Shown: positions 1 through 8,395, numbered from the stretch's first letter. The stretch is 36,656 bases of DNA from CBDCUC01 sp965222485 (GCA_965222485.1 CBDCUC010000023.1:1-36656); one strand, 5' to 3'. Notes: generated by a model not told the origin, from the letters alone. Translations and numbers: made by a program.

Positions 1-171
1 TAATTCGATGCGGATCAAATAGCTGGCGATCCATCGATCGCCATCCTTGAGCTTGTAGGTTCCGGAAACTGAAACTGGGTCTTGTGAGGCGTCCAGCTTC
101 AGTCCGGGATGATGAGATCGCAGATCAGTAGTAATTTGCTCAATTGGAATTGTGTGGGTGGTTGCTGCCAT
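1..171 (-). CDS. Stand-alone E2-like CBASS protein, partial
   Basis: The first 57 codons of a gene that runs off the left edge. It begins with ATG at 171, 12 bases after the CD-NTase stop, so it is the last visible gene of the CBASS operon. The peptide (MAATTHTIPIEQITTDL..., then VSGTYKLKDGDRWIASYLI...) has the shape of the start of a ubiquitin-conjugating E2-like domain: an N-terminal helix, then strands with a G-x-Y/F core. Single E2 genes are known in the short form of type II CBASS, where they act on the CD-NTase C-terminus. The catalytic Cys would lie outside the window, so the call rests mainly on context and a weak N-terminal match. A Cap2 E1-E2 fusion cannot be excluded. Confidence 0.55.
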   Translation of the reverse strand, partial: MAATTHTIPIEQITTDLRSHHPGLKLDASQDPVSVSGTYKLKDGDRWIASYLIRIEL

Positions 172-183
172 GTTGCGTCTTGA

Positions 184-1068
184 TCAGCAGCACCAGGGCT
201 GCGTTTGTTGTTCGTTGCGGATAACGGCAACGCGATGAACCTCTGCCCTCGCATCTTTTCCCGTATTTTTTATGTCATCGAAAATCGCCTCCCAGCCATT
301 ACTATCAACAGTTTGCAGTGTTGACCTGGCGGCGGCGGAAAGACTGTTGCGCACGGATGTGCTGAGCGCTTCAGTAAGATCATTGTTTTCGTTAGCTGGA
401 TCTTTGACGGAGAGCGAGTTTGCATTGTCCCGAAGCTCTTCAAGGACGAGGGTGAACCGATCCTCAAGGCCTTGTGCATTGCTGCCGTCGAGGATTTTTA
501 TAACGAGCAGCTCTAGCGCGAAGGTAGATACCTTTAGGCCAACGCATGGTCGCCAGAGCTTTCCAAGTCGAATTTCTGGGCGGCACCCGCTTTCACGAAT
601 GAAGCTGACATGTTTATCGAGGTTGGTGCGCAACCATTGCTTGTCGCCGTCTTTCTGATGGACGTATGCGTCAGTCTTGGTGTCGTCGATAAAGCGACCG
701 GGCACAACATCGATCCGCAAGTCACGCTTGTCATCGTATACGCGGAGCGCGGTTGTCTTGGGTTCAACCCGGTATTGTTTTTCTAACGCCTTTTGAACGT
801 TCTTGTAGATGGCTTCTATGCTGTCTCCAGCAGCCGTATCATTGCGTGCAAAATAGCCGAGGATGTCTAGATCATAGTCTTCGAGGTTCATAGTGCGTTT
901 AGTCTTGGAGCCACCGTATCTGATGGTTGGTGTGCTGTCGCTAAACTCCCTCGCGATAAGATCCTCGATGTCCTTACGGGCATCGCGTAGATCTTTCATT
1001 TCTTGGCTGTCATCACTGACTGCTTGGGCGTCAAGGACGCTCTGAAGGTAGGTGTAGGTCATGATCAT
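184..1068 (-). CDS. CD-NTase (CBASS oligonucleotide cyclase)
   Basis: A 294-residue cGAS/DncV-like nucleotidyltransferase that would make a cyclic nucleotide signal when phage infection is sensed. The nucleotidyltransferase core is visible: GGS at 52-54, the metal-binding pair in YDLD (Asp66, Asp68) and the third Asp in LRIDVVPG (Asp120). Length fits the family. The start overlaps the effector stop as ATGA; a second Met at residue 3 (1062) is an alternative. The protein ends in Pro-Trp-Cys-Cys, which is of interest because the E2-like gene follows directly and CBASS E2 proteins act on the CD-NTase C-terminus. The product nucleotide cannot be told from sequence; SAVED effectors usually bind cyclic di- or trinucleotides. 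Confidence 0.9.
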   Translation of the reverse strand: MIMTYTYLQSVLDAQAVSDDSQEMKDLRDARKDIEDLIAREFSDSTPTIRYGGSKTKRTMNLEDYDLDILGYFARNDTAAGDSIEAIYKNVQKALEKQYRVEPKTTALRVYDDKRDLRIDVVPGRFIDDTKTDAYVHQKDGDKQWLRTNLDKHVSFIRESGCRPEIRLGKLWRPCVGLKVSTFALELLVIKILDGSNAQGLEDRFTLVLEELRDNANSLSVKDPANENNDLTEALSTSVRNSLSAAARSTLQTVDSNGWEAIFDDIKNTGKDARAEVHRVAVIRNEQQTQPWCC

Positions 1069-2258
1069 CTCGTAGTCAATCGAAGCAAGAAGCTTCTGGT
1101 TTTTGTGCTGCTGTTAAAGATGTTGTCGTAGAGGAAAAGGCTTGATTGGACTTTCGGTAGTCGCTCATGCCCGCAGATCATCGCCACAGGTGGTGGCGCT
1201 GCCAAAAACAGGTGCAGCTCTTCGCAGTCAGGATGTTCAACGCCTATCTTTGCAATCAGCGCCGCATAGGTGCTCCAAAAATGATTGAGATCTTCGCGAG
1301 TATTCAGGAGACGCACTGAAGGGTCGGTTCCATCAACGGCGATCTCGTAGAGTGTGGCGCTGTCGTTTATTTCTTGCGGAAGGTCAGTTCGTTGGATTTG
1401 CCCACTCATGGAAACCAAAATGCCAACGCGCTGTGGAGTAGTGCCGCCTTGCAGCTTATTGGTGCTGAGCTTGAGCGATGGCATTCCTTCCCGCCAACGC
1501 CATGGTTGTCGGGCAGGTTTGCTTGGGTCTTCGGGATCGCGATGCCGGTGAAAAAACTCCACGGCTACTTTGTCGCTCAAATGCCGCCCGATAAACGCCA
1601 GTAATGGAATGGAGGCGATGCCGAATACTGATATATGCTTGACAGACGCTCCATCGACGCTGCGCTCATAAAGCTCCTTCATACGACGAGCAATGTAGGT
1701 AGATGCTTGGTCGAAGTAGTCCTTGTTGTGGTCCTGCCCGAACTGGGTCAAGTCAATCGTGAAGCCCCTGCGGTCAGCAGGGTACATAGGTGCAACGGCT
1801 TGTTGGATCTCACTGAAACTGACGTTAACTGGCCGATCTAGTACGAAGCCTTTTACAACCAGTGCTAAGGTTTTACCGTCCTCTGCAAAACTCGTAACGT
1901 AGTGGATGCGCTCCTCGTGTTTGGTCTTCATTTCCCGAAGATCAGCAACGCTGTAGCCATTCTTCTTGTCATCGACTAAGTCGTGACAAGTTGGGCAAAG
2001 CAACATGAGGTTGGCAACGTCATGGATGTCCTCAGGTGCCTTATCTACCTCTTCTCCGCGGGTTGCATTTTCGCTAAACGGGTAGATGTGGGCGTGCTCT
2101 GAGAAGTTTCCATCTTCAAGCGTGATGGGGTGATAAAACAAATAGTCGTTGCAGCCACGGAACTCGCAGCGGCCACCAGAAACAATGCCAAGCATTATTT
2201 TGGTTGCCGGTGGGATGTATCGCGATTTCTTTTCTGTTTTTGATGCGGTCAGGTTCAT
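1065..2258 (-). CDS. cap5: CBASS effector Cap5, HNH-SAVED nuclease
   Basis: 397 residues. The N-terminal third is an HNH (beta-beta-alpha-Me) endonuclease: CEFRGC (Cys31, Cys36), EHAHIYP (His57), then NLMLLCPTCHDL with Asn83, Cys88, Cys91 and His92. From about residue 170 to the end lies a SAVED domain, the cyclic-nucleotide sensor. Cap5 proteins degrade DNA non-specifically after ligand-driven oligomerisation, killing the infected cell. I chose ATG at 2258, one base after the upstream stop (TGA-T-ATG), because a longer start at 2327 would sit inside the repressor gene and add unrelated residues. The 3' end overlaps the CD-NTase start by four bases, so translation is probably coupled. Confidence 0.92.
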   Translation of the reverse strand: MNLTASKTEKKSRYIPPATKIMLGIVSGGRCEFRGCNDYLFYHPITLEDGNFSEHAHIYPFSENATRGEEVDKAPEDIHDVANLMLLCPTCHDLVDDKKNGYSVADLREMKTKHEERIHYVTSFAEDGKTLALVVKGFVLDRPVNVSFSEIQQAVAPMYPADRRGFTIDLTQFGQDHNKDYFDQASTYIARRMKELYERSVDGASVKHISVFGIASIPLLAFIGRHLSDKVAVEFFHRHRDPEDPSKPARQPWRWREGMPSLKLSTNKLQGGTTPQRVGILVSMSGQIQRTDLPQEINDSATLYEIAVDGTDPSVRLLNTREDLNHFWSTYAALIAKIGVEHPDCEELHLFLAAPPPVAMICGHERLPKVQSSLFLYDNIFNSSTKTRSFLLRLTTR

Positions 2259-2259
2259 A

Positions 2260-2907
2260 TCATTCGGTGATGTCTGGTACTGTAGCCACGACAACGCCTT
2301 GAACTTGAAAGTCATGGGTGAGCACAATTGGCTTGTGCGTTGGGTCGTCAGAACGCGGAACTAGGGCGGCGGCATTCTGAGAGCGAAGTAATTCCTTTAT
2401 GGTGGCATCGTCATCAACGAGAGCGACCACGATGTCACCGTTGTCGGCCGTCTGTTGATGGCGTACGAGCACAAGTGAACCATCAGGAATGTCGGCCCGG
2501 TTCATAGAAGTGCCAACTGCTCGCAGGAGAAAATACTGATGCGGTGGCTTCGCGAGCTTCAGTGAAACCGGATAATGCGCTTCGACGTTCACGACTGCCA
2601 GGAGTGGTGCTCCGCAGGGCGCCGAACCTACCAACGGAACTTGGACGGTCGCATTACTCTCTCCGGTGTCGACCGGCATCTTGAGAATTTGAAGTGTGCG
2701 GTCACTTTCCCGTCTAGCTAGAAAGCCCAGGTCAATTAAGCGGTCGATCACTACAGACGCTGATCTGGGGCTAGAAAAACCGAGATGAGCTGCTAGCTCC
2801 CGGACGGTTGGCGCCTTCAGGCCGTGGACTAAGCGATTGCGAATAAAGACAAATGCTTTCCTTTCCCGAGGCTTTAGCAGTGGATCGTTATCGCCTTGAT
2901 TTACCAT
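2260..2907 (-). CDS. LexA/UmuD-like self-cleaving repressor of CBASS
   Basis: 215 residues from ATG 2907. A LexA-type winged helix (about 12-75; APTVRELAAHLGFSSPRSA) precedes an S24 peptidase domain with the cleavage site Cys98-Gly99 in GSAPCGAPLLA, the nucleophile Ser134 in VGTSMN and the general base Lys171 in DATIKEL. A Cys-Gly scissile bond is the UmuD type; classical LexA uses Ala-Gly. It is the first gene of the operon and its stop lies one base before the Cap5 start, so it most likely represses CBASS and itself and is released by self-cleavage on RecA-ssDNA. A start further upstream at 3045 would read through the promoter, so 2907 is preferred. Confidence 0.88.
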   Translation of the reverse strand: MVNQGDNDPLLKPRERKAFVFIRNRLVHGLKAPTVRELAAHLGFSSPRSASVVIDRLIDLGFLARRESDRTLQILKMPVDTGESNATVQVPLVGSAPCGAPLLAVVNVEAHYPVSLKLAKPPHQYFLLRAVGTSMNRADIPDGSLVLVRHQQTADNGDIVVALVDDDATIKELLRSQNAAALVPRSDDPTHKPIVLTHDFQVQGVVVATVPDITE

Positions 2908-2945
2908 AGCACACATATTTGTATGCTTTTGTTTACCAAAGTCAA
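2905..2945 (-). promoter_or_regulatory. CBASS operon promoter with overlapping operator
   Basis: On the minus strand a -35 TTGACT (2945-2940) and a -10 TACAAA (2923-2918) are 16 bases apart and place the transcript start about 4-6 bases before ATG 2907, giving a nearly leaderless repressor mRNA. The imperfect dyad CATA-CAAA-TATG (2925-2914) covers the -10 box, the natural place for an autorepressor. Two TGGTAAA motifs flank it as direct repeats. No GTTC-N7-GTTC alphaproteobacterial SOS box is present. The site is seen; operator function is inferred. Confidence 0.6.
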
Positions 2946-3237
2946 GGTGCTGCATATCGAGGCTGTGGACAACAGCATTGGGCAGAGGCTCTACGCCCGC
3001 TGTATCCTGCTTCAGGTAGTGGTACTCCCCCCTGCCTACTCTCATATTTGCTGAGGGTCAGGACTGTGGCCAGTACGATCACATTCACATCCATGTGCTT
3101 GCTGAGTTTTCGGCTGGGATCGTGACCCGTATGGGAGCGGTACATGTGAGTGCTCAACACTAAAGCTGCTGAAATGGGCAGACGGGTGCGGAGCGGCTTC
3201 AAGGCGGAACAATTAGAGTCCGCTCTTGGGAGTGGCC

Positions 3238-4790
3238 GTGTGAAAACGGATGGCCGGCACCAGTATTGGGCACAAGGACGTCCGCCCATTTGTTCCGCTA
3301 GGCCCGGACCGTCGCGATGAGCGGCTTCACGCCCATCATTGAGATCATCCGCTTCAGATTATAGGCAAGGACTGCAAGGCTCATTTCCGTACTCACCTTT
3401 TCGATGCCCTTTGTGAGGAAGTGCGTGTGCCCCATCCAAGCTTTCAGAGTACCAAACGGGTGCTCCACTGTTCGGCGTCGGATGATCATGGCGTCTGGAT
3501 TTGATTCCAATCGTTCTCGCGTGGCATCCACGACATGCTCGTGCTTCCATCGGCGCACGCGACGCTCTTTGCCCGTAGTGCAGCGAGATTTGAGTGCGCA
3601 ACCGGTGCATTTGTTCGTGAAATACACATCGATGTCTTCATCTCGATCCTTACCCGCGAACCGAAAGGTCAATGTCTCGCCGGCTGGGCATCGATAGGCA
3701 TTTTTATCGGGCAAATATTCGAAATCTTCCTTCTCGAACCTTCCGGCAGCTCTGGCATTTGACGTTCGTGGCTTGGGCACCCACGGCGTGACGCCAATCT
3801 TCTCACATGCAAGAAGTTGCTCGCCACTGAAGTAACCACGGTCGGCAAACGCATCGAGCCGTTTGGCCTGCATGGCCTCTTTCGCCTTTTCCGCCATCGG
3901 TGCGAGAAGCGCTCGATCGACGACGATATTTGTGACTTGGTGCGCTACGATAAGATGGTGCTCAGTATCAACCGCAGCTTGGACATTGTAACCAACGACA
4001 CTGGCACCTCGCATGTTCGTCGCCATGGCGCGAGAGTCAGGATCGGTGAGTGATATCTGCTTGTCAGGGGCTTCGTGCACCTTTGCCTCAATGTCCTTCA
4101 ACTCGGCCAGCCGGGCTCGCATTGCGGCCACCCTGTCGGTCAATTGAGCGACCTTTTCATCGGCACGTCCGTCTTCTTGGAGATCGGCTGCTTCGATCGC
4201 TTTGAGGTAAGGCTCGATGCTCGCCGAGATCTGTTCCATCCTGCGTTTGAGTTTGCCGCGCGTGAAATTACGATCTCGCGAATTGACCGCTTTAAATTTG
4301 GCGCCGTCGATAGCGGCAACGGCATGTCTGAACAGGCCAATGTCAGCGCAGATCTCAACAAACTTCGCACAGACGGCCTGGATCGCTGTTCCATTGTCTC
4401 GGCGGAAGTCGGCAATCGTCTTGAAGTCTGGCGCAAGGCGCCCTGTGAGCCACATGACTTCGACATTGCGCTTGGCTTCTTGCTCCAGCCGCCGACTGGA
4501 TTGGACGCGGTTGAGGTAACCGTAGAGATAGAGCTTCAAAAGCGTCGCAGGATGGTATCCAGGCCGCCCCGTCGTGGCCGGAACAACGCCTGCGAATCCT
4601 AGGCCGCTCAGATCCAGCTCATCGATGAAGACGTCGATAACGCGTACAGGGTTATCCTCCCCGACATAGTCATCAAGGCTGTTAGGCAAAAGTGAATGTT
4701 GTCCACGCTCTGCGCCCTCGATGAATCGCCTCATTGCCCGCCTCCTACAGTGACGAGTGAAACGGAATCTGATTTGGCGTTTTCACACAA
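3238..4790. mobile_element. IS1182-family insertion sequence
   Basis: A single transposase gene is bracketed by an 11-base perfect inverted repeat, GTGTGAAAACG at 3238-3248 and CGTTTTCACAC at 4780-4790. I see no clear target duplication outside these ends. The element lies between the CBASS promoter and the hypothetical genes at 4.9-6.3 kb. It looks intact (full-length transposase), so it may still move. Confidence 0.8.
3298..4734 (-). CDS. IS1182-family DDE transposase
   Basis: 478 residues, the full family length. It opens with the usual MRRFIEGAERGQHSLLP and carries the RNase H-fold catalytic triad: Asp143 in AAIDGAKFKAV, Asp298 in AFADRGYFSG and Glu424 in VEHPFGTLK. A Cys cluster near the C-terminal half (Cys349, Cys376, Cys379, Cys385) is typical of the family's zinc-knuckle insert. 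It cuts and rejoins the element ends for transposition. No frameshift or stop is seen. Confidence 0.95.
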   Translation of the reverse strand: MRRFIEGAERGQHSLLPNSLDDYVGEDNPVRVIDVFIDELDLSGLGFAGVVPATTGRPGYHPATLLKLYLYGYLNRVQSSRRLEQEAKRNVEVMWLTGRLAPDFKTIADFRRDNGTAIQAVCAKFVEICADIGLFRHAVAAIDGAKFKAVNSRDRNFTRGKLKRRMEQISASIEPYLKAIEAADLQEDGRADEKVAQLTDRVAAMRARLAELKDIEAKVHEAPDKQISLTDPDSRAMATNMRGASVVGYNVQAAVDTEHHLIVAHQVTNIVVDRALLAPMAEKAKEAMQAKRLDAFADRGYFSGEQLLACEKIGVTPWVPKPRTSNARAAGRFEKEDFEYLPDKNAYRCPAGETLTFRFAGKDRDEDIDVYFTNKCTGCALKSRCTTGKERRVRRWKHEHVVDATRERLESNPDAMIIRRRTVEHPFGTLKAWMGHTHFLTKGIEKVSTEMSLAVLAYNLKRMISMMGVKPLIATVRA

Positions 4791-4864
4791 GCACGGGATG
4801 GACCAACCGTGAATCGTTGTTGCGCAGGCTTCATGGGCCAGGAATAGACGCCGCAACCACCTGG

Positions 4865-5572
4865 CTATCGCCACGGTGATCCGAATCTGTAGGAGTCATA
4901 TGGATTTGTATTTGAACGAATATAGTACTCTTGAAGACTAGTGAGAATTGGCAGAGGAAGTTGAACGAACCACTCTGTCGGATAGACTAGTTCTGTGGTC
5001 GTATTCCGATGATCAGTATTGGTCACAGCGTGATAATACGGAATCGCTTGACTCTCATCGAATTCAAAGCCGTGTCCAGGCTCACGGAACTCATGCACAA
5101 GCTTGCACCGATAAGTGTACAAAAGCGATGAGTGCGTAAATTTGCTGACGAGCTTCCGTTCTTCATTAGTTGGAGACTTTGAGAGAATTTCTGCTGGCTC
5201 GGGCTCGTTCTCAAGGCCGACGATTGCGCTTGGATTGTGGTGTTTCACCCAGGAATTGTGGCGGTGCGATACTTCTCCCAGGAAGCTTGGAGTTAGCCCG
5301 TTTAGATTTGTGCCAAGCGCGATAATACCCATGTGAAGCTGGGTAACGCTAACGCGGGCTGCGTCAGGCCAACTGGAATGTTCCTCGATAAGTTTCACGA
5401 ACTTCTCTTTATCACCCGAAAAACTCGGATAACGCCCTTCAGCAAGTGCGCTCAACAAGGTAACAACCAATAACTTGCGGTGGAGTCTTTCGCTGACCTG
5501 CGATATTTTCTTATGCTGGGCTTGGAAGTACTCGATGTAATTCGATATTTGTTCGTTGACGGCGGGGGGCAT
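4865..5572 (-). CDS. Hypothetical protein with HEPN-like RNase motif
   Basis: 235 residues, mostly helical, not recognised as a named family. Near residue 155 it has YRCKLVHEF, an R-x4-H pattern in the context seen in HEPN ribonucleases (R-x4-6-H), followed by EPGHGFEF. HEPN proteins are common RNA-cutting effectors or toxins in defence islands. No partner antitoxin is evident. It sits just beyond the IS element, with ATG at 5572 and the next gene about 100 bases upstream on the same strand. The coding call is good; the function is inferred from one motif. Confidence 0.65.
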   Translation of the reverse strand: MPPAVNEQISNYIEYFQAQHKKISQVSERLHRKLLVVTLLSALAEGRYPSFSGDKEKFVKLIEEHSSWPDAARVSVTQLHMGIIALGTNLNGLTPSFLGEVSHRHNSWVKHHNPSAIVGLENEPEPAEILSKSPTNEERKLVSKFTHSSLLYTYRCKLVHEFREPGHGFEFDESQAIPYYHAVTNTDHRNTTTELVYPTEWFVQLPLPILTSLQEYYIRSNTNPYDSYRFGSPWR

Positions 5573-5670
5573 TGAGTGCCTGCCTCATTTGAAGTAATAG
5601 CGCGATTACACTTGCGAGCAGGCACAAAATCTTATCTGGTCCTACAGCGAAATTTCAAGTTTCCAGTTTC

Positions 5671-6258
5671 CTAGGCACATAGCTCCGGTTCAGTGGCTGG
5701 GTCCGAAAGAAGAGCATTGTCATAGCGCCACTTTTTAATCGAGTTTCTAAGCGCTCGCTTCTGCTCTACGCGGTCAAGCTCCGTCAAGCGTGGAAATATT
5801 TCGCGAATTTCTTCGAGATCGGTTCCGATCGCAAGTTTATCCTCATTCTGGGCGTACCACCAAACCTGGAAGACCTGGACAGCGACAGGCAGGGTTCCTG
5901 TGATAGTGCTGTAGTCTCGCCACCCCACAAACAGGGCGGTATCGTTCATTGTATCATTGAAGTTGTGCAATAGAGCCGCATCGTCCCGCATCATACCATC
6001 GCGAGTCGTAAGGTGCTTGAATGCATTCCAATACTGATTGCGAATTCCACGCAGCTGGCGTTCGTCAAGGTCCGGACGTTCCTCAAGTATTTGCGCTGAG
6101 AATGGAGCAGCACCTTTGAGCCGTGCGAGCCCTTCAACGACCTCGCCGCCTCCGCAGGCGAGACACTGTACAGAAATTGGATCCTTATCGTGTAAGAATA
6201 GGTCCATTGCCGTTGCTAGCTGGGCTCGCCCTATTTGAAGCTTAATCGATGGTGGCAT
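5671..6258 (-). CDS. Hypothetical protein, HEPN-like helical fold
   Basis: 195 residues. The N-terminus (IGRAQLATAMDLFLHDKDPIS...LACGGGEVVEGL) and the later IRNQYWNAFKH resemble small all-helical proteins related to the HEPN superfamily, with the R-N...K-H arrangement spaced too widely for a classical catalytic R-x4-6-H. An Asn-rich middle (HNFNDTMNDTALF) and an acidic C-terminus follow. Same strand as the gene at 4865-5572, separated by 98 bases. I cannot assign a reaction; an RNA-binding or scaffold role in a defence pair is possible. Confidence 0.6.
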   Translation of the reverse strand: MPPSIKLQIGRAQLATAMDLFLHDKDPISVQCLACGGGEVVEGLARLKGAAPFSAQILEERPDLDERQLRGIRNQYWNAFKHLTTRDGMMRDDAALLHNFNDTMNDTALFVGWRDYSTITGTLPVAVQVFQVWWYAQNEDKLAIGTDLEEIREIFPRLTELDRVEQKRALRNSIKKWRYDNALLSDPATEPELCA

Positions 6259-6385
6259 TGGATAGCTTACCTAAAGCAGGTTTCGACATTCGTTTTCCAC
6301 CTCGCGGTGAAATCGTTGCACAATCGCGAACAGAACCACAATTTATCGAAGTCCGGTCGGCTCAGGGCTGCTTGTCTGAAGCGGT

Positions 6386-6823
6386 CTAGCGCTTAGGCGG
6401 TGTTACACGCTGAACATAGGCATCCGGGGAGATCACGCCAGACAAGTCAATTTGATAGCGATCAAAAGCAACGACTTGAGAATGCCTTTGGGCATAAGGA
6501 TGGTGAACGATAAACCCATCGTTCATTACGAGGAACTGTCGAGTATCATGCGTCAATATAATTCCCCGCTTAGCGGTGTAGGTCGTAATCGCTTTTTCCT
6601 GCCGACTGTCTTGTAGAAATACGCCGAGTAATTCGCCTTCTGAGTTCTTACCACTTATCTGGAGTTCCAGCCCCGAAATCGGGCGATAAACTGGGCCGGG
6701 CGCCATTTCCCCGAGGAGATCGATAGGATCATAGATGGTGCCGTCATCCCTGCTCAAAGAGAGGAACAAAAGAGCGGTTACAGTGATTAAACCGATTGCT
6801 AGCGCGGTGCGTTTGGCGGTCAT
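6386..6823 (-). CDS. Orphan LptF-like periplasmic domain, membrane anchored
   Basis: 145 residues: one N-terminal membrane segment (about 8-24, ALAIGLITVTALLFLSL), then a beta-rich domain closely resembling the periplasmic jellyroll of alphaproteobacterial LptF (ELLGVFLQDSR, TTYTAKRG, FLVMNDGFIVH, VAFDRYQIDLS). Full LptF is an ABC permease of about 380 residues with six membrane segments that moves lipopolysaccharide; both permease halves are absent here. It is either a trimmed relic or a stand-alone protein that could insert in the LptB2FGCA bridge. No stop or frameshift is seen and it has its own signal-anchor, so it is not simply a broken fragment. Confidence 0.7.
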   Translation of the reverse strand: MTAKRTALAIGLITVTALLFLSLSRDDGTIYDPIDLLGEMAPGPVYRPISGLELQISGKNSEGELLGVFLQDSRQEKAITTYTAKRGIILTHDTRQFLVMNDGFIVHHPYAQRHSQVVAFDRYQIDLSGVISPDAYVQRVTPPKR

Positions 6824-6947
6824 AGCCTTACCCTTTGTTCTTGCGATTCAAGAAGCATGGGTTCGTGGCAAGAATTGGCAGAACGTTTTGTCGCGTGGCA
6901 CGGTGATGAATAACCAGCAAGCAACTTCCAAAGACTAGAGCACAGGT

Positions 6948-7424
6948 TTATCGGCTCGGCCGGCAATGACGATGAGAATGCTTCCAGTATGGCTTGGGTT
7001 CTGGGTCATTAGGATTTGCGGAGGCAACGAGTATCTCGAATTTCGAGTTGAAAGCGTAGGCAGTTGCCCAGATGGCGCGGTCTTCATCATCTTTGCTGTA
7101 GAAGCAGAGATAGATGAACCGAATTCGGGGTGGAACTAGGTCGCGGAATTCTCTTGCAATTCTACCTATTTGATCTTCTGTCAGACGCTGTGTTGCGCCA
7201 AGCTCGGCGGAGACACGACTAGGACTGGTGTTGACCTCGTTGAGCTGCATATGGGGTAGCATTTGCGTTAGTTGAGCCCTACCGACCATCTTCGACCATT
7301 GAAAGAGAAGCGCACGGCTGACTTGGCTTTCGAGATCCCGGTCCCTCAAGTTAAGTGAGTCGGTGAACGCAGGCGTAGAAAGCGGGAGCACTACGAGCAG
7401 GAATACAAGGGTGCGAAATGGCAT
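6948..7424 (-). CDS. Secreted hypothetical protein
   Basis: 158 residues with a clean Sec signal peptide (MPFRTLVFLLVVLPLSTPAFT, cleavage near residue 20-22). The mature part is mixed alpha/beta with LTEDQIGRIAREFRDLVP, then a hydrophobic strand RFIYLCFYSK and a His/Arg/Pro-rich tail. Not recognised. It lies between the LptF-like gene and the restriction-modification pair, all on the minus strand, with 35 bases separating it from the methyltransferase stop. Confidence 0.6.
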   Translation of the reverse strand: MPFRTLVFLLVVLPLSTPAFTDSLNLRDRDLESQVSRALLFQWSKMVGRAQLTQMLPHMQLNEVNTSPSRVSAELGATQRLTEDQIGRIAREFRDLVPPRIRFIYLCFYSKDDEDRAIWATAYAFNSKFEILVASANPNDPEPKPYWKHSHRHCRPSR

Positions 7425-7459
7425 GACATTGCCTGCATAATGTGACGTAGTGTGCTCAG

Positions 7460-8395
7460 CTATTGGTTGCGCGCGGCAGAACTGCGGCGGGGGCTATACC
7501 AGTCCTGTCGACCATGTTCTTCAATTGCCAAGATCCACGCCGCGTTAAAATTCGCGCGGGAAACGCCAAGCTCTTTTTGCGCCAGACGAAACAACTCGTC
7601 CTTTGTTAGTGGTTTGGGTTGGCCGGGACGCATGAACTGAGCGAGCCAAGTCTTGCAAGCCTGGCGGCGCGCTTGTGCCTCTTCAAAGAGCCTCTCTCGG
7701 TAGTTTGTTGCTTTGCTGTCATCTGAGCGTAGATGAGATTTGACAAGAGCGGTCTGAGGCTGGCGAGAATAGATACTGACGACTTTGGGGTCTATTTCAT
7801 CATCGGCGGTAATCTTTGAAGGCTGGCGGCGTACGTATTTGTCGCGAGCTTTCTTTTTAAGCTCCTTGCCAGAAGCATCCCACCCTTTTCGCCGTTTCCT
7901 TGCAAACAATTCAAGATATGGGCCGTCAACAAGGCGCTCGATGCGATCGTAGATCTCATCAGGCTTGCGGCTATGCTCCCTTCGTTCTGATACAAGCAAG
8001 CGGCGGACATCTTTTGATATGCGTCTTGGACTGCCGCGGGTGCCAAGCAGGCACAGCTCTGGGTTGGCGCGTGTCCAGTATCCAAGACCCGTAAAGAAAG
8101 GATCATCTTCAACTTTCTTGCTTGCCGCATTCTTATTGAGCTTGACCCAATGAAACGCGATGGTCTTGAACTTAAAGCCCCAGGCGCGCATCAGCTCGAT
8201 GCCTTCGGGCAACATTGGATCAGTGACCCAGAGAAACAGAGCACAGTTCTTATCGGCGTAATCTGCAACAGGAAGTGCTTTGAGCTCTTCAAGCGTCAGT
8301 ACATCATAATGAGAGATTGGAGCGCGACCGGTGCCCTTCGCGCTGAAGTTTCTAAAGTACCACGGAGGGTCTGCGTATATGGCCTTGTACTTCAA
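7460..8395 (-). CDS. MT-A70 family adenine DNA methyltransferase
   Basis: 311 residues. The N-terminal 170 residues form an MT-A70 Rossmann methyltransferase with the catalytic DPPW at 9-12 (IYADPPWYF), an FLWVTDPML segment and the usual KPDEIYDRIERL...YLELFARK end. It would place a methyl group on adenine N6 in DNA using S-adenosylmethionine. The C-terminal extension (about 185-311, basic, helix-rich, ending in LGVSRANFNAAW) is not part of the core and may read the target site. The start overlaps the nuclease stop as ATGA, which ties it to the upstream nuclease as a restriction-modification pair. Confidence 0.88.
   Translation of the reverse strand: MKYKAIYADPPWYFRNFSAKGTGRAPISHYDVLTLEELKALPVADYADKNCALFLWVTDPMLPEGIELMRAWGFKFKTIAFHWVKLNKNAASKKVEDDPFFTGLGYWTRANPELCLLGTRGSPRRISKDVRRLLVSERREHSRKPDEIYDRIERLVDGPYLELFARKRRKGWDASGKELKKKARDKYVRRQPSKITADDEIDPKVVSIYSRQPQTALVKSHLRSDDSKATNYRERLFEEAQARRQACKTWLAQFMRPGQPKPLTKDELFRLAQKELGVSRANFNAAWILAIEEHGRQDWYSPRRSSAARNQ

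Noticed and set aside
2942..3289. An open frame between the CBASS promoter and the IS element
   Set aside because: It overlaps the promoter and repressor 5' end, starts without an SD, and its composition is not protein-like.
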